Under the pieces are notes generated by a model. That model was not told the origin of the DNA and searched no databases. It saw nothing but the letters and a program-made list of their open reading frames with translations. A stretch of DNA of 41,545 nucleotides from DATBVX01 sp035263105 (GTDB lineage: Bacteria > Pseudomonadota > Gammaproteobacteria > Steroidobacterales > Steroidobacteraceae). The position numbers were made by a program, and so were the translations under genes. The first letter of the stretch is position 1, and every line of letters begins with the position of its first letter. Shown here piece by piece: positions 1-9,150 of this stretch. Location: positions 1 to 41,545 of the forward strand of contig DATFRO010000069.1 in the NCBI GenBank assembly GCA_035263105.1. The letters run 5' to 3'.

Positions 1-1
1 G

Positions 2-535
2 ATCCTCTTTGCCGGCTTCGCGCTCGCAGCCTTCGCCGGCGGCCTCTGGCACGCCTTCTTCAGCGCGCGCCAGGACTTTGCGCAAGCGATCGTCTGGTGG
101 TTCTCGATGCTGTTCACCGGCGTGACCGCGGCCGGGCTCGCGCTGATCGGTCTCGAATTGCTCAGCGCGACGCGCGTCAAGCTCGCGACGCTCGCCATTG
201 CGATGCTGCTCGTCGTCTACGCCGTGCTGAGCTGGATCGATCCGCGCTTCCTGATCAGCTTGCTCGCGACGGTCGCCGGCACAGTGCTCTGCATCGTGGG
301 GCTGCTGCGCAATGCGCGCGTCGCGGGGTCAATGCTGGTGCTCGCGGGCCTGGGTGTTTCGGTGATCGCGGCGATCGCACAGCAGCGCGGCGTTGCGCTC
401 GACCCCGCGCGCTTCGATCACAACGCCACCTATCACTTGTTGCTGCTGCCGGCGCTGTGGCTCATCTATACCGGGCTGCGACGGCTCTCGGGCGAGCGCT
501 CCTCGACGTCCGCGCCTCACCAGGCGATGCCGTAG
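2..535 (+). CDS. Multi-pass membrane protein of unknown function, 3' part only
   Basis: The reading frame is already open at base 2, so the start lies left of the window; about 177 residues are visible, ending in TAG at 533-535. The visible part is very hydrophobic, with roughly five membrane-spanning stretches separated by short loops (for example around IVWWFSMLFTGVTAAGLALI and LLLLPALWLIYTG). A conserved-looking GGLWHAF and an Asp-His-Asn-Ala-Thr-Tyr-His stretch before the last helix are the only distinctive polar patches. I do not recognise the family with certainty; it resembles uncharacterised small integral membrane proteins. The stop overlaps the 3' end of the opposing ggt-like gene by 19 bases, a convergent arrangement with no room for a classical terminator between them. 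Confidence 0.75.
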   Translation: MLFAGFALAAFAGGLWHAFFSARQDFAQAIVWWFSMLFTGVTAAGLALIGLELLSATRVKLATLAIAMLLVVYAVLSWIDPRFLISLLATVAGTVLCIVGLLRNARVAGSMLVLAGLGVSVIAAIAQQRGVALDPARFDHNATYHLLLLPALWLIYTGLRRLSGERSSTSAPHQAMP

Positions 536-2373
536 TCCTCGCCGTGATTGCTCGAGCCGCCCCACAGCGTGCCGTGGGCGCGATCGAAGAAGACGGCGTT
601 GATCGGGCCGGAGGTGCGCTCCTCGAACTCGAGCTTGTAGCCCATGCGCTGCAGGTCGGTGCGGACCCAGGGCGGCGTGTTGTCGTTGAGCGTGAGACGC
701 CCCGGCATCGACTCGTGCTCGCCGAACGAATCGCGCATCTGGTAGCTCGTGATGTTCGCGGCCTCGGTCGCTTCCTGCACCGTCATGCCGAACTCGACCA
801 CGTTGAGGAAGAACTGCAGCAGGTTCTGATCCTGCGTGTCGCCGCCCTGCACCGCCATCGCGAGGAAGGGCTTCCCGTCCTTGAGCGCGAGCGTCGGCGT
901 GAGCGTCGCGCGCGGCCGCTTGCCCGGTTCCACGACGTTGAACGGGTTGTCGGACGCATCGAGCACGAAGCTCTGCATGCGCTGGCTCATGCCGACTCCG
1001 GTCTTGCCCGCGATCACCGCCGGCAACCAGCCGCCGCTCGGCGTCACTGAAACCACCCAGCCCTTGTCGTCCGCGGCCTCGACGCTCGTCGTGCCGAGGC
1101 GGAAGTGACGATCGAATTCCGCCTGCGCCTTGAGATTGGGCTCGGGCATCTTGCTGTGCCAGCTCTCGAGCAAGGACACGTACGGGTTCTTGCCGCCCTG
1201 GTACGGATACGGATCGCCGGGCCGGATGTCCGGGTTGTTGCGCTCGTAGCCGACGAGCTTCGCGCGGTCGCGCGCGTAATCCTTCGACAGCAGCCCCTGG
1301 ATCGGCTCGGCCGGCGGGAAGTACGGATCGCCGTAGTAGAAGTCGCGATCGGCGTACGCGAGATTCATCGTCTGGTAGAGCGTCTGGATGTAGCGCGTGC
1401 TGTTGTAGCCCATCGTCTTGAGATCGAAGTTCTCGAGAATGTTGAGGGCCTGCAGCATCACCGGGCCCTGCACCCAGGTGGTGAGCTTGTACACCTCGAT
1501 GCCCTTGTAATTGACGTGCACCGGCTCTTCGAGATGCACCTTCCAGTTGGCGAGGTCCTGCATCGTGATGAGGCCGCCGACGTCCTTCACGCCGCGCACA
1601 AATTCCTGCGCGATGTCGCCTTTGTAGAAGCGCTCGTAGGCGGCCATGATCGCGGCCTTGCGGTCCTTGCCGGCTGCACGCGCCTTGTGTTCGGCTTCCA
1701 CCAACTTCCGCAGCGTCGCCGCGAGATCCGGCTGGCGGAAGATCTCGCCCGCTTCCGGCGCTTCGCGTTGCTGGCCGAGATGCACGAGGAGCGTACGCTT
1801 CGATTCCGGCCACTCCTTGAGGCGCGCTTTGTTACGCTCGATGGAGTCCGCCGTCTCGCGCTCGATCGGGTAGCCGTCGGCGAGTGCAATGGCTGGAGCG
1901 AGCACTTCCTCGAGGCTCAGCGTGCCGTACTCGGCGAGCATCGTCATGATTCCGCCGGGCGTGCCGGGCGTGACCGCCGAGAGCGGGCCGGAGTCCGGCG
2001 GAACTTTCATGCCTTTGGAGCGGAAGAATTCCGCGGTGGCTCCGGTCGGCGCGACGCCGAGCGCGTTGACGCCGATCACCTTGCCGGTATTCGGGTTGTA
2101 GATAAGAGCCTGCGTCTCCCCTCCCCAGCTCAACACGTCCCACATGGTCGCGGTGGCAGCGATCATCGCGCACGCGGCATCGACGGCATTGCCGCCTTTC
2201 TGGAACGTGATGGCACCCGCTGTGGCCGCGAGGGGCTTGCCGGTGATCGCCACCCAGTGTTGACCGTGGAGCGGTGGCTTCTGCGTCTTGGCTTGAGCGC
2301 CGCTGGTGGCCAGCAGCGTACTCAACGCACAGACCGCGAACGTCGACAACCTGACGACAGAGTGCGAGGGCAT
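517..2373 (-). CDS. Gamma-glutamyltransferase-family (Ntn-hydrolase) protein, exported
   Basis: This 618-residue protein belongs to the GGT/acylase Ntn-hydrolase family, made as one chain that normally cleaves itself at a Thr that becomes the nucleophile. Residues 1-28 look like a Sec signal peptide ending AQA, so it should act in the periplasm. Family marks are GGNAVDAA (60-67), the GTTS processing site with Thr428/429, and GGD near 510. The Arg of the E. coli FREMAP motif, which holds the gamma-glutamyl carboxylate, appears replaced (GVAP here), and the paired serines of the PLSSM motif read RATL. True glutathione hydrolysis is therefore doubtful; an acylase-like role is possible. I chose ATG 2373 over an in-frame TTG at 2403 because CGGAG lies 10 bases before the ATG. 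Confidence 0.85.
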   Translation of the reverse strand: MPSHSVVRLSTFAVCALSTLLATSGAQAKTQKPPLHGQHWVAITGKPLAATAGAITFQKGGNAVDAACAMIAATATMWDVLSWGGETQALIYNPNTGKVIGVNALGVAPTGATAEFFRSKGMKVPPDSGPLSAVTPGTPGGIMTMLAEYGTLSLEEVLAPAIALADGYPIERETADSIERNKARLKEWPESKRTLLVHLGQQREAPEAGEIFRQPDLAATLRKLVEAEHKARAAGKDRKAAIMAAYERFYKGDIAQEFVRGVKDVGGLITMQDLANWKVHLEEPVHVNYKGIEVYKLTTWVQGPVMLQALNILENFDLKTMGYNSTRYIQTLYQTMNLAYADRDFYYGDPYFPPAEPIQGLLSKDYARDRAKLVGYERNNPDIRPGDPYPYQGGKNPYVSLLESWHSKMPEPNLKAQAEFDRHFRLGTTSVEAADDKGWVVSVTPSGGWLPAVIAGKTGVGMSQRMQSFVLDASDNPFNVVEPGKRPRATLTPTLALKDGKPFLAMAVQGGDTQDQNLLQFFLNVVEFGMTVQEATEAANITSYQMRDSFGEHESMPGRLTLNDNTPPWVRTDLQRMGYKLEFEERTSGPINAVFFDRAHGTLWGGSSNHGEDYGIAW

Positions 2374-2412
2374 GGACGGTGTACTCCGGGACGGCAGCGC
2401 CAAGGGGGCGGA

Positions 2413-3348
2413 TTATGCGGCTTCTTCGAGCAGCTTCACCAGTTTGTAAAGTGTGTAATTGATCGGCGTCGCCACGCCGAGTTTTTCGCCCAGGCGCACC
2501 ACGTAGCCGTTCAGCGAATCGATCTCGGTGTGCTTGCCGCGCGCGATGTCCTGCGCCGTCGAGGAGAGCGCTTCGGGCATCACGTCGCCGAGCTTGATGC
2601 CTGCCGCGACCTGCTCGGCCACATCGAGCTGCACGCCTGCCGCGCGAGCCACCGCGACGGTCTCCTCCACGACACGCGTGAGGAGCGTTCGCATCTCGGG
2701 ATCGCGCACGATCCGGCCGTAGCGCGCACGCGCGAGGGCCGAGATGGCGTTGTAGGTGCAATTGAGGACGAGCTTGGCCCAGAGCGCCGTGCGGATGTCC
2801 TGGGTCACCTTGCAGGGAATGTCGGCACGATTGAAAAGCGCCGCGAGCCCCGCCAGCGCCTCCGCTGTCGCAGGGTCCGCGAGTCCCGAAGCCGCACCAA
2901 TCACCAGGTCTCCGCGGCTGGTCTGGCGCACGTGACCGGGCCCCGTCATCTCCGCCGCGACGTACACCGCTGCTGCGATGGCCTCCAGTCCCGCGGCCGT
3001 GCGCATGCGCTCGACGTTGTCGACGCCGTTCTGCAGGCTGATCACGCGTGCTTCGCGCAGCAACGGTACCAGCTGTCGCGCCGTCTCCTCGGTATCGGTG
3101 GTCTTGACGCAGACCAGAACGACTTGCGCGCCCTTCACAGCCGCGAGCTCTGTCGACGCGGCGACCTTGATGCGTTCCTTGACGCGGATGCCGTCGAGGA
3201 AAAGCCCGTCGCGATTGATCGCATCGACGTGCTGCGCGCGACCGATGAGCGTGACCGGCGCGCCGGCGTGCGCCAGCATGCCGCCGTAGTAGCAGCCGAC
3301 CGCGCCGGCGCCGACGACCGCAAATCCAGGCCAGGTCTCGCTAGCCAT
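2413..3348 (-). CDS. panE: 2-dehydropantoate 2-reductase family protein (PanE-like)
   Basis: A 311-residue NADPH-dependent ketopantoate reductase-like enzyme; the founding member reduces ketopantoate to pantoate for pantothenate and CoA synthesis in the cytoplasm. The N-terminus carries the Rossmann motif GAGAVGCYYG (about residues 12-21). The C-terminal helical domain has the catalytic Lys in ALWAKLVLNCTYNAISAL and the late TEID stretch that corresponds to the substrate-binding Glu region. ATG 3348 is preferred over a TTG at 3384: it overlaps the lnt stop by 8 bases, which suggests translational coupling at the end of the miaB-phoH-ybeY-corC-lnt operon. Many panE homologues act on other 2-oxo acids, so the exact substrate is an inference. 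Confidence 0.85.
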   Translation of the reverse strand: MASETWPGFAVVGAGAVGCYYGGMLAHAGAPVTLIGRAQHVDAINRDGLFLDGIRVKERIKVAASTELAAVKGAQVVLVCVKTTDTEETARQLVPLLREARVISLQNGVDNVERMRTAAGLEAIAAAVYVAAEMTGPGHVRQTSRGDLVIGAASGLADPATAEALAGLAALFNRADIPCKVTQDIRTALWAKLVLNCTYNAISALARARYGRIVRDPEMRTLLTRVVEETVAVARAAGVQLDVAEQVAAGIKLGDVMPEALSSTAQDIARGKHTEIDSLNGYVVRLGEKLGVATPINYTLYKLVKLLEEAA

Positions 3349-4843
3349 GGGGGCGCCGTCGCTCGATGAGCAGGAGCAACGCAAGAGCCAGGACGCAGAA
3401 TGCCACGACGGGTGTGTTACCGACCCTCGCGTACGGCGTGAGCCCGGTTCTCGGCTGCACCGTCGCCTTGAGAATCCCCGGCTGGAACTGCGGCAGCTGG
3501 TCGAGAATCTCGCCGCGCGGCCCGATGAAGACGGTGATGCCGTTGTTGGTCGCGCGCAGCATGTAGCGGCTCGCCTCGCGTGCGCGCATGCGAGCGATCT
3601 CGAGGTGCTGATGCGGCGCCGTCGAATCGCCGAACCACGCGTCGTTGCTCACGTTGACCAGGAGCGTCGCTTCCTTGAGCACGGCGAGCTGCTGATTCCC
3701 GTAGGCGTCCTCGTAACAGATCGTGGCGCCGAGTTTCTCGCCAGCGGCTACCAATGGCGGTTGCTCGGGATCGCCGGGCGTCATGTCCACGTACGGCAGG
3801 CTCATCAGGCGCATCCACTTGCGCACGAACGGTGGCACGGGAAAGAACTCGCCGAAGGGCACGAGCCGCCGCTTGTCGTACCAGGTGAGGCCGCCATTCA
3901 CCGCGACGATGGAGTTGCGATACTGATCCTTGGCGAAGTCGTAGCGCAGGATGCCGAGGATGAGATCGGAACCGTGCGCCTGCGCGTCCCGGTAGAGCGA
4001 CGCGAGGTAATCCTTCAGCTCGTGCTCGAGCGCCGGGAGCGCGGCTTCGGGCCAGACGATGATCTGGCTGCCGAACGCTTTCTCGGTGAGCTCGCGATAC
4101 AACACGAGCGTCGCGTCGTGATTCTCGGCCTGCCACTTGAGGTCCTGCGAGATCGCGCCCTGCACCAGGCTGACGCTGATTGGCGCGCGCACCGGGCTCG
4201 CCCAGTCAACGCGCCCGAGCGCAGCGCCCGCACCCCAGGCCACGACGAGGAACGCGGCCGCGACCGCACGCTCCGGCGTCGAGCCGCGCAGCAGTACGAC
4301 GAGCGCTCCGGCCGAGATCAGCACCAGCAGGCTGATCAAGTAGACGCCGCCCACCGGCGCATAGCCGGCGAGCCACGAGTCGATCTGGCTGTAGCCGAGC
4401 GCGAGCCACGGGAAGCCGCTCAACACCCAGCCGCGCAGCCACTCCATCAGCAGCCACAGCGCCGGCACGCCGATCATCCAGCGCCACAATGCATGGCGCG
4501 GCAGCCAGCGCAGCGCGCAATACCCGACCAGCGAATGGTAGAGCCCCATGATCGCGACCAGCCCCAGCATGAGAATGAACGCGACCCAGATCGGCGCCTG
4601 CCCGAAGGTGTGCACACTGGTGTAGAGCCAATAGGTCCCGGCGAGGAAGGTGCCGAGACCGAACCAGAACGCGAGCCACGCGGCGCGGCGCGGGGTCGCG
4701 TCCTGCCACAGCAGGAAGAGCAGTGCCGGGCACAGGACCGCCAGCGGGAACAACTCGTAGGGAGCGAACGCGAGCGACAGTGCGCAACCCAGCACAAAGC
4801 TGAGCGGCGCGGCCCAGCGCTCAACGAACGGCGGGAGCCTCAT
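3341..4843 (-). CDS. lnt: Apolipoprotein N-acyltransferase
   Basis: A 500-residue inner-membrane enzyme that adds the third acyl chain to the N-terminal Cys of lipoproteins, the last step of lipoprotein maturation. The first ~200 residues hold the transmembrane helices; the rest is a nitrilase-like periplasmic domain. The catalytic triad is visible: Glu266 in VWPEAALP, Lys324 in WYDKRRLVPFGEF and Cys376 in ATICYEDAYG, matching E267/K335/C387 of E. coli. Length is close to the usual 510. The start overlaps the corC stop as ATGA, and the gene order corC-lnt is widespread in proteobacteria. The window also encodes a candidate lipoprotein substrate (24743-25012). Confidence 0.97.
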   Translation of the reverse strand: MRLPPFVERWAAPLSFVLGCALSLAFAPYELFPLAVLCPALLFLLWQDATPRRAAWLAFWFGLGTFLAGTYWLYTSVHTFGQAPIWVAFILMLGLVAIMGLYHSLVGYCALRWLPRHALWRWMIGVPALWLLMEWLRGWVLSGFPWLALGYSQIDSWLAGYAPVGGVYLISLLVLISAGALVVLLRGSTPERAVAAAFLVVAWGAGAALGRVDWASPVRAPISVSLVQGAISQDLKWQAENHDATLVLYRELTEKAFGSQIIVWPEAALPALEHELKDYLASLYRDAQAHGSDLILGILRYDFAKDQYRNSIVAVNGGLTWYDKRRLVPFGEFFPVPPFVRKWMRLMSLPYVDMTPGDPEQPPLVAAGEKLGATICYEDAYGNQQLAVLKEATLLVNVSNDAWFGDSTAPHQHLEIARMRAREASRYMLRATNNGITVFIGPRGEILDQLPQFQPGILKATVQPRTGLTPYARVGNTPVVAFCVLALALLLLIERRRPHG

Positions 4844-5700
4844 TCATCCACGCGAACGGGAATATCGCGCGGCGTCGTGACCCGCAGCGTGTCGATGCGC
4901 CGCCGATCGACGCGCACCACGCGAAACTCGATGCCATCCACGTTGACGATTTCGCCCCGTCGCGGCAGGCGGCCGAGGTGATGCGTGATCAGTCCGCCGA
5001 TGGTGTCGAATTCGTCGTCGGCGAGCCGCGTGCCGAGATACTCGTTGAGCTCATCGATCCGCGTCAGCGCGCGCACGACGAACTGGCGCGGACCCTCACG
5101 GCGGATCGGTTGGTCGTCCTCGACGTCGTATTCATCGTCGATCTCGCCCACGATCTGCTCGATGACGTCCTCGATGGTCACGAGCCCCGACACACCACCG
5201 TATTCGTCCACCACGATCGCCATGTGATTGTGGCTGCCGCGAAATTCCTTGAGCAGCACGTTGAGGCGCTTGCTCTCGGGCACGACCACGGCGGGGCGCA
5301 GGAATTCCTTGATGTCGAACTCGGGCCGCTCGCCGGCCTCGGCGAAATACTTGAGCAGGTCCTTGGCGAGGAGGATCCCGACCACGCGATCGCGGTCCTC
5401 GCCGATCACCGGGAAGCGTGAGTGGCCCGACTCGACCACCGCCGGCAGGATCGCTTCCGGCGGATCGTCGCGCTCGATGCTCACCATCTGCGAGCGCGGC
5501 ACCATGATGTCGCGCACCTGCGTATCCGCGACGCCGAGCACGCCCTCGATCATCGACAGCGCATCGGCATCGATGATGCCGCGCTCGCTCGACTCGCGCA
5601 GCTCCCCGATCAGCTGCTCGCGGTCACGCGGTTCGGCGGCCTTGCCCTGCGTCAGGCGTCGCAACCATCGACCGGTCGTACTGTGGGGATCGTCACTCAT
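4840..5700 (-). CDS. corC: CorC/HlyC-type CBS-pair protein
   Basis: A 286-residue cytoplasmic protein with two CBS domains (about 64-118, starting DIMVPR, and 134-190, with VVDEYGGVSGLVTIEDVIEQIVGEI) and a C-terminal transporter-associated CorC_HlyC domain. Unlike larger members it has no N-terminal DUF21 membrane domain, so it is the short CorC form linked to Mg/Co homeostasis; the molecular role is debated. ATG 5700 was chosen because it overlaps the ybeY stop by 8 bases and gives the standard family N-terminus; an upstream in-frame extension to 5814 would lie wholly inside ybeY. It is translationally coupled to ybeY before it and lnt after it. Confidence 0.93.
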   Translation of the reverse strand: MSDDPHSTTGRWLRRLTQGKAAEPRDREQLIGELRESSERGIIDADALSMIEGVLGVADTQVRDIMVPRSQMVSIERDDPPEAILPAVVESGHSRFPVIGEDRDRVVGILLAKDLLKYFAEAGERPEFDIKEFLRPAVVVPESKRLNVLLKEFRGSHNHMAIVVDEYGGVSGLVTIEDVIEQIVGEIDDEYDVEDDQPIRREGPRQFVVRALTRIDELNEYLGTRLADDEFDTIGGLITHHLGRLPRRGEIVNVDGIEFRVVRVDRRRIDTLRVTTPRDIPVRVDE

Positions 5701-6222
5701 AGGGGTTCGGGTAGCCCAGCGTGCGCAGCACTCCGGTTTCGAAACGCTCCATCCGGCGCGCGTCCCGAGGCCGCTCGTGATCATACCCGAGCAGGTGCAG
5801 CGTTCCGTGCACAATCATGTGCGCCCAATGCTGCGCCAGCGTCTTCGCCTGCTCGCGCGCCTCCCGGGCGACGACGGGCGCGCAGACCACGAGGTCTCCG
5901 AGCGGCCGCGAACCGTCCGCCCGCGCCACCGAAGCCGGAAACGACAGCACATTGGTCGGCCGGTCCTTGCGTCGATAGCGTCGATTGAGCCGGCGGCTCT
6001 CCGCCGCGCCGACCACGCGCACCGCGAGATCCCACCGGCCGCGCTTGCGCCCGAGCGCCTCGAATGCCCAGAACGAGATGCGCACGCTCGAGGGCACCCA
6101 GGGCTTGCGCGTGGCGTACTGCACGTCCACCTCCAGCGACGGGCCACCCACGGCGCGCTCGCCGCGAAACCTCAACTCGGTTCCGCGCGGCCGGTGGGCT
6201 CGCGCCGCGTACGACGTCGCGG

Positions 6223-6226
<4 letters not shown>
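5693..6226 (-). CDS. ybeY: Endoribonuclease / rRNA maturation factor YbeY
   Basis: A 177-residue zinc-dependent single-strand endoribonuclease involved in 16S rRNA 3' end maturation and late ribosome quality control. The zinc site HGTLHLLGYDH (His140, His144, His150) is intact, and the conserved TNVLSFP motif is at 91-97. The protein is about 20 residues longer than E. coli YbeY: some 30 mostly basic residues precede the usual family start near LEVDVQYA. No internal ATG lies there, and the ATG at 6226 overlaps the phoH stop as ATGA, which supports the long form. Confidence 0.94.
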
Positions 6227-7188
<962 letters not shown>

Positions 7189-7196
7189 GGCCCTTC

Positions 7197-8564
7197 CTAG
7201 CCTGAGGCACGCAGCGGCACGCCGGCCGCCGGCTGGCGCGTGTCGACGAGTCGGCCACGCAGGCTGTTTTTCAACGCTTCGGTGATGTGCACGTCCGCGA
7301 ACTGGTCGATGAGGTGCGCGGGCCCCTCGAAGTTGACCCAGCGATTGTTCTCCGTGCGACCGGCCAGCTGGCGCGGATTCTTCTTCGCCGGCCGCTCCAC
7401 CAGCACGCGCTGCACGCTGCCGACCATCCGCTCGCTGATCGCGCGCGCGTTGCTGTTGAGACGTTCCTGCAGGAGCTCGAGCCGCTGATGCTTTTCTTCC
7501 GCCGTCACATCATCGGGAAGGGAGGCGGCGGGAGTCCCCGGTCGACGGCTGTAGAGGAAGCTGAAGGACTGATCGAACCCGACCTCCTCGACGAGACGGA
7601 GGGTCGCGGCGAAATCGTGCCCGGTCTCGCCGGGAAAGCCGATGATGAAGTCGGACGACACGCAAATGTCCGGGCGCGCTGCGCGCAATTTGCGGATGCG
7701 CTGCTTGTACTCGAGCGCGGTATAGCCGCGCTTCATCTGCGCGAGGATGCGATCGGAGCCGCTCTGCACCGGCAGGTGCAGGTGCGCGGCGAGCTTGGGA
7801 ACGCTGGCATACGCCTCGATCAGGCTGTCGTTGAATTCCGCCGGGTGCGAGGTCGTGAAGCGGATGCGCTCGATGCCTGGGAGCTGCGCGATGTAGTGAA
7901 CCAGCGTAGCGAGGTCGGCGCTGCTGCCGTCGCGCATGGCACCCGCGTAGCCGTTGACGTTCTGTCCGAGCAGCGTCACCTCACGCACACCCTGGTCGGC
8001 GAGCGCACCGACTTCATCCATGACCTGGTCGAAGGGACGGCTCATCTCCTCGCCGCGCGTGTACGGAACGACGCAGAACGTGCAGTACTTGCTGCAGCCC
8101 TCCATCACCGACACGTAAGCCGTCGCGCCGGCGGCGCGCGGCTCGGGCAGCCGGTCGAATTTCTCGATCTCCGGAAAGCTCACATCGACCACGGCGCGGC
8201 CGTGGCTGCGCACCTGGCGAATCATCTCGGGCAGCCGATGCAGCGTCTGCGGTCCGAAAACGAGGTCGACGCAGTTCGCCCGTGCTGTGATGCCCTCGCC
8301 TTCCTGGCTCGCGACGCAACCGCCGACGCCAATGATCATGTGTGGGTGGCGCTCCTTGAGCCGCCGCCATTCGCCGAGGAGCGAGAACACTTTCTCCTGC
8401 GCCTTCTCGCGCACGGAGCAGGTGTTGACGAGGAGAACATCGGCGCCGGACGGATCGTCCGTGAGCTCCAGGCCTTCGGCTTCGCGCAGGACGTCTGCCA
8501 TGCGGGCAGAGTCGTACTCATTCATCTGGCAACCAAAGGTCTTGACGAAGAGCCGGCCGGGCAT
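7197..8564 (-). CDS. miaB: tRNA-2-methylthio-N6-dimethylallyladenosine synthase
   Basis: A 455-residue radical-SAM methylthiotransferase that modifies i6A37 to ms2i6A37 in tRNAs. The UPF0004 domain has the three cluster ligands Cys12, Cys49 and Cys83; the radical-SAM motif is CSKYCTFC (Cys157, Cys161, Cys164); a TRAM domain closes the protein (around SVQRVLVERPAKKN). The start ATG 8564 gives the canonical N-terminus with KTFGCQMNEYDS. It is the first gene of the minus-strand operon ending in the panE-like gene and diverges from feoA. Confidence 0.97.
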   Translation of the reverse strand: MPGRLFVKTFGCQMNEYDSARMADVLREAEGLELTDDPSGADVLLVNTCSVREKAQEKVFSLLGEWRRLKERHPHMIIGVGGCVASQEGEGITARANCVDLVFGPQTLHRLPEMIRQVRSHGRAVVDVSFPEIEKFDRLPEPRAAGATAYVSVMEGCSKYCTFCVVPYTRGEEMSRPFDQVMDEVGALADQGVREVTLLGQNVNGYAGAMRDGSSADLATLVHYIAQLPGIERIRFTTSHPAEFNDSLIEAYASVPKLAAHLHLPVQSGSDRILAQMKRGYTALEYKQRIRKLRAARPDICVSSDFIIGFPGETGHDFAATLRLVEEVGFDQSFSFLYSRRPGTPAASLPDDVTAEEKHQRLELLQERLNSNARAISERMVGSVQRVLVERPAKKNPRQLAGRTENNRWVNFEGPAHLIDQFADVHITEALKNSLRGRLVDTRQPAAGVPLRASG

Positions 8565-8800
8565 CGAGCGCTCGCTGGGAAAGGGCCGGAGAGGTTAGCG
8601 GTTTAGTGTGAATAATTGAAGCAGGCGACGGCCTCGGCCTGACCCTGGGGGAGAGTCGGAATCCACTGAAAATCAGGCGCTTGAGGCTCCTCCGAGGCCC
8701 CTGGGGCCCTTCCCTCAGAGCCCCGCGCGAAGTGCCTCATCGGCAGCCGCCTGAAGTTCACATAAGGCCCGAACGCACTTCCCAGACGGCTAAAATGTTT

Positions 8801-8829
8801 TTGAGAGTGATTCGCATTTACAGTAGTAT
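8801..8829 (+). promoter_or_regulatory. Promoter of the feoAB operon
   Basis: A -35 TTGAGA at 8801-8806 and a -10 TAGTAT at 8824-8829 are separated by exactly 17 bases, 27 bases before the feoA start codon. The -35 matches five of six consensus positions and the -10 four of six. The element coincides with the Fur box, as expected for an iron-repressed promoter. Confidence 0.6.
8802..8820. promoter_or_regulatory. Fur box upstream of feoA
   Basis: TGAGAGTGATTCGCATTTA closely follows the classical Fur inverted repeat (TGAGAATGATTCTCATT type), with the central GATTC core intact. It covers the -35 and spacer of the feoAB promoter, so Fe-Fur binding would block RNA polymerase. The match is seen directly; iron regulation is inferred from it and from the downstream ferrous-iron transporter genes. 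Confidence 0.75.
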
Positions 8830-8856
8830 TTCGTTGCTCCGCTGCCCCAGGCTTCC

Positions 8857-9150
8857 ATGAAGAAACGACCTCACAACGTGCCGCTGCGATTGACCGAACT
8901 GGCCGTCGATGAGGTCGGCTACGTCGCGGCAGTGGACGCACCCCGCCATTCCGGCGGTATGGCGCTCGGCGAGCGGCTCTCCGAGCTCGGTTTCTTCGTC
9001 GGCGAACGCCTGCGCGTCGTCGCCCGCGGGCCGTTTGGCGGCGAGCCCATCGCGGTGCGTGTCGGTACCTCCACCTTCGCCCTGCGTCGGCACGAAGCCG
9101 ATTGCATCCGCATCGACGCGACGCACCCGGAGGCGGATCCAGCCCCATGA
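8857..9150 (+). CDS. feoA: Ferrous iron transport protein A
   Basis: A 97-residue cytoplasmic SH3-like FeoA protein that binds or stimulates FeoB. The typical features are the initial LTEL region, GGMALGERLSELGF (33-46), and the closing pattern RVGTSTFALRRHEADCI. It is a little longer than E. coli FeoA (75) because of extra N- and C-terminal residues. The stop TGA overlaps the feoB ATG as ATGA, so feoA and feoB are translationally coupled. The ribosome site is poor (AGGC), while a Fur-controlled promoter lies just upstream. Confidence 0.93.
   Translation: MKKRPHNVPLRLTELAVDEVGYVAAVDAPRHSGGMALGERLSELGFFVGERLRVVARGPFGGEPIAVRVGTSTFALRRHEADCIRIDATHPEADPAP

Noticed and set aside
1105..3369. A 750-codon plus-strand open frame opposite ggt and panE
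   Set aside because: It spans two real minus-strand genes and their junction, with low-complexity Arg/His-rich translation; a typical antisense shadow.
8690..8715. Palindrome AGGCCCCTGGGGCCCT as terminator or operator
   Set aside because: It has no U-tract on either strand, lies between divergent genes, and matches no operator I know; it may be chance in G+C-rich DNA.
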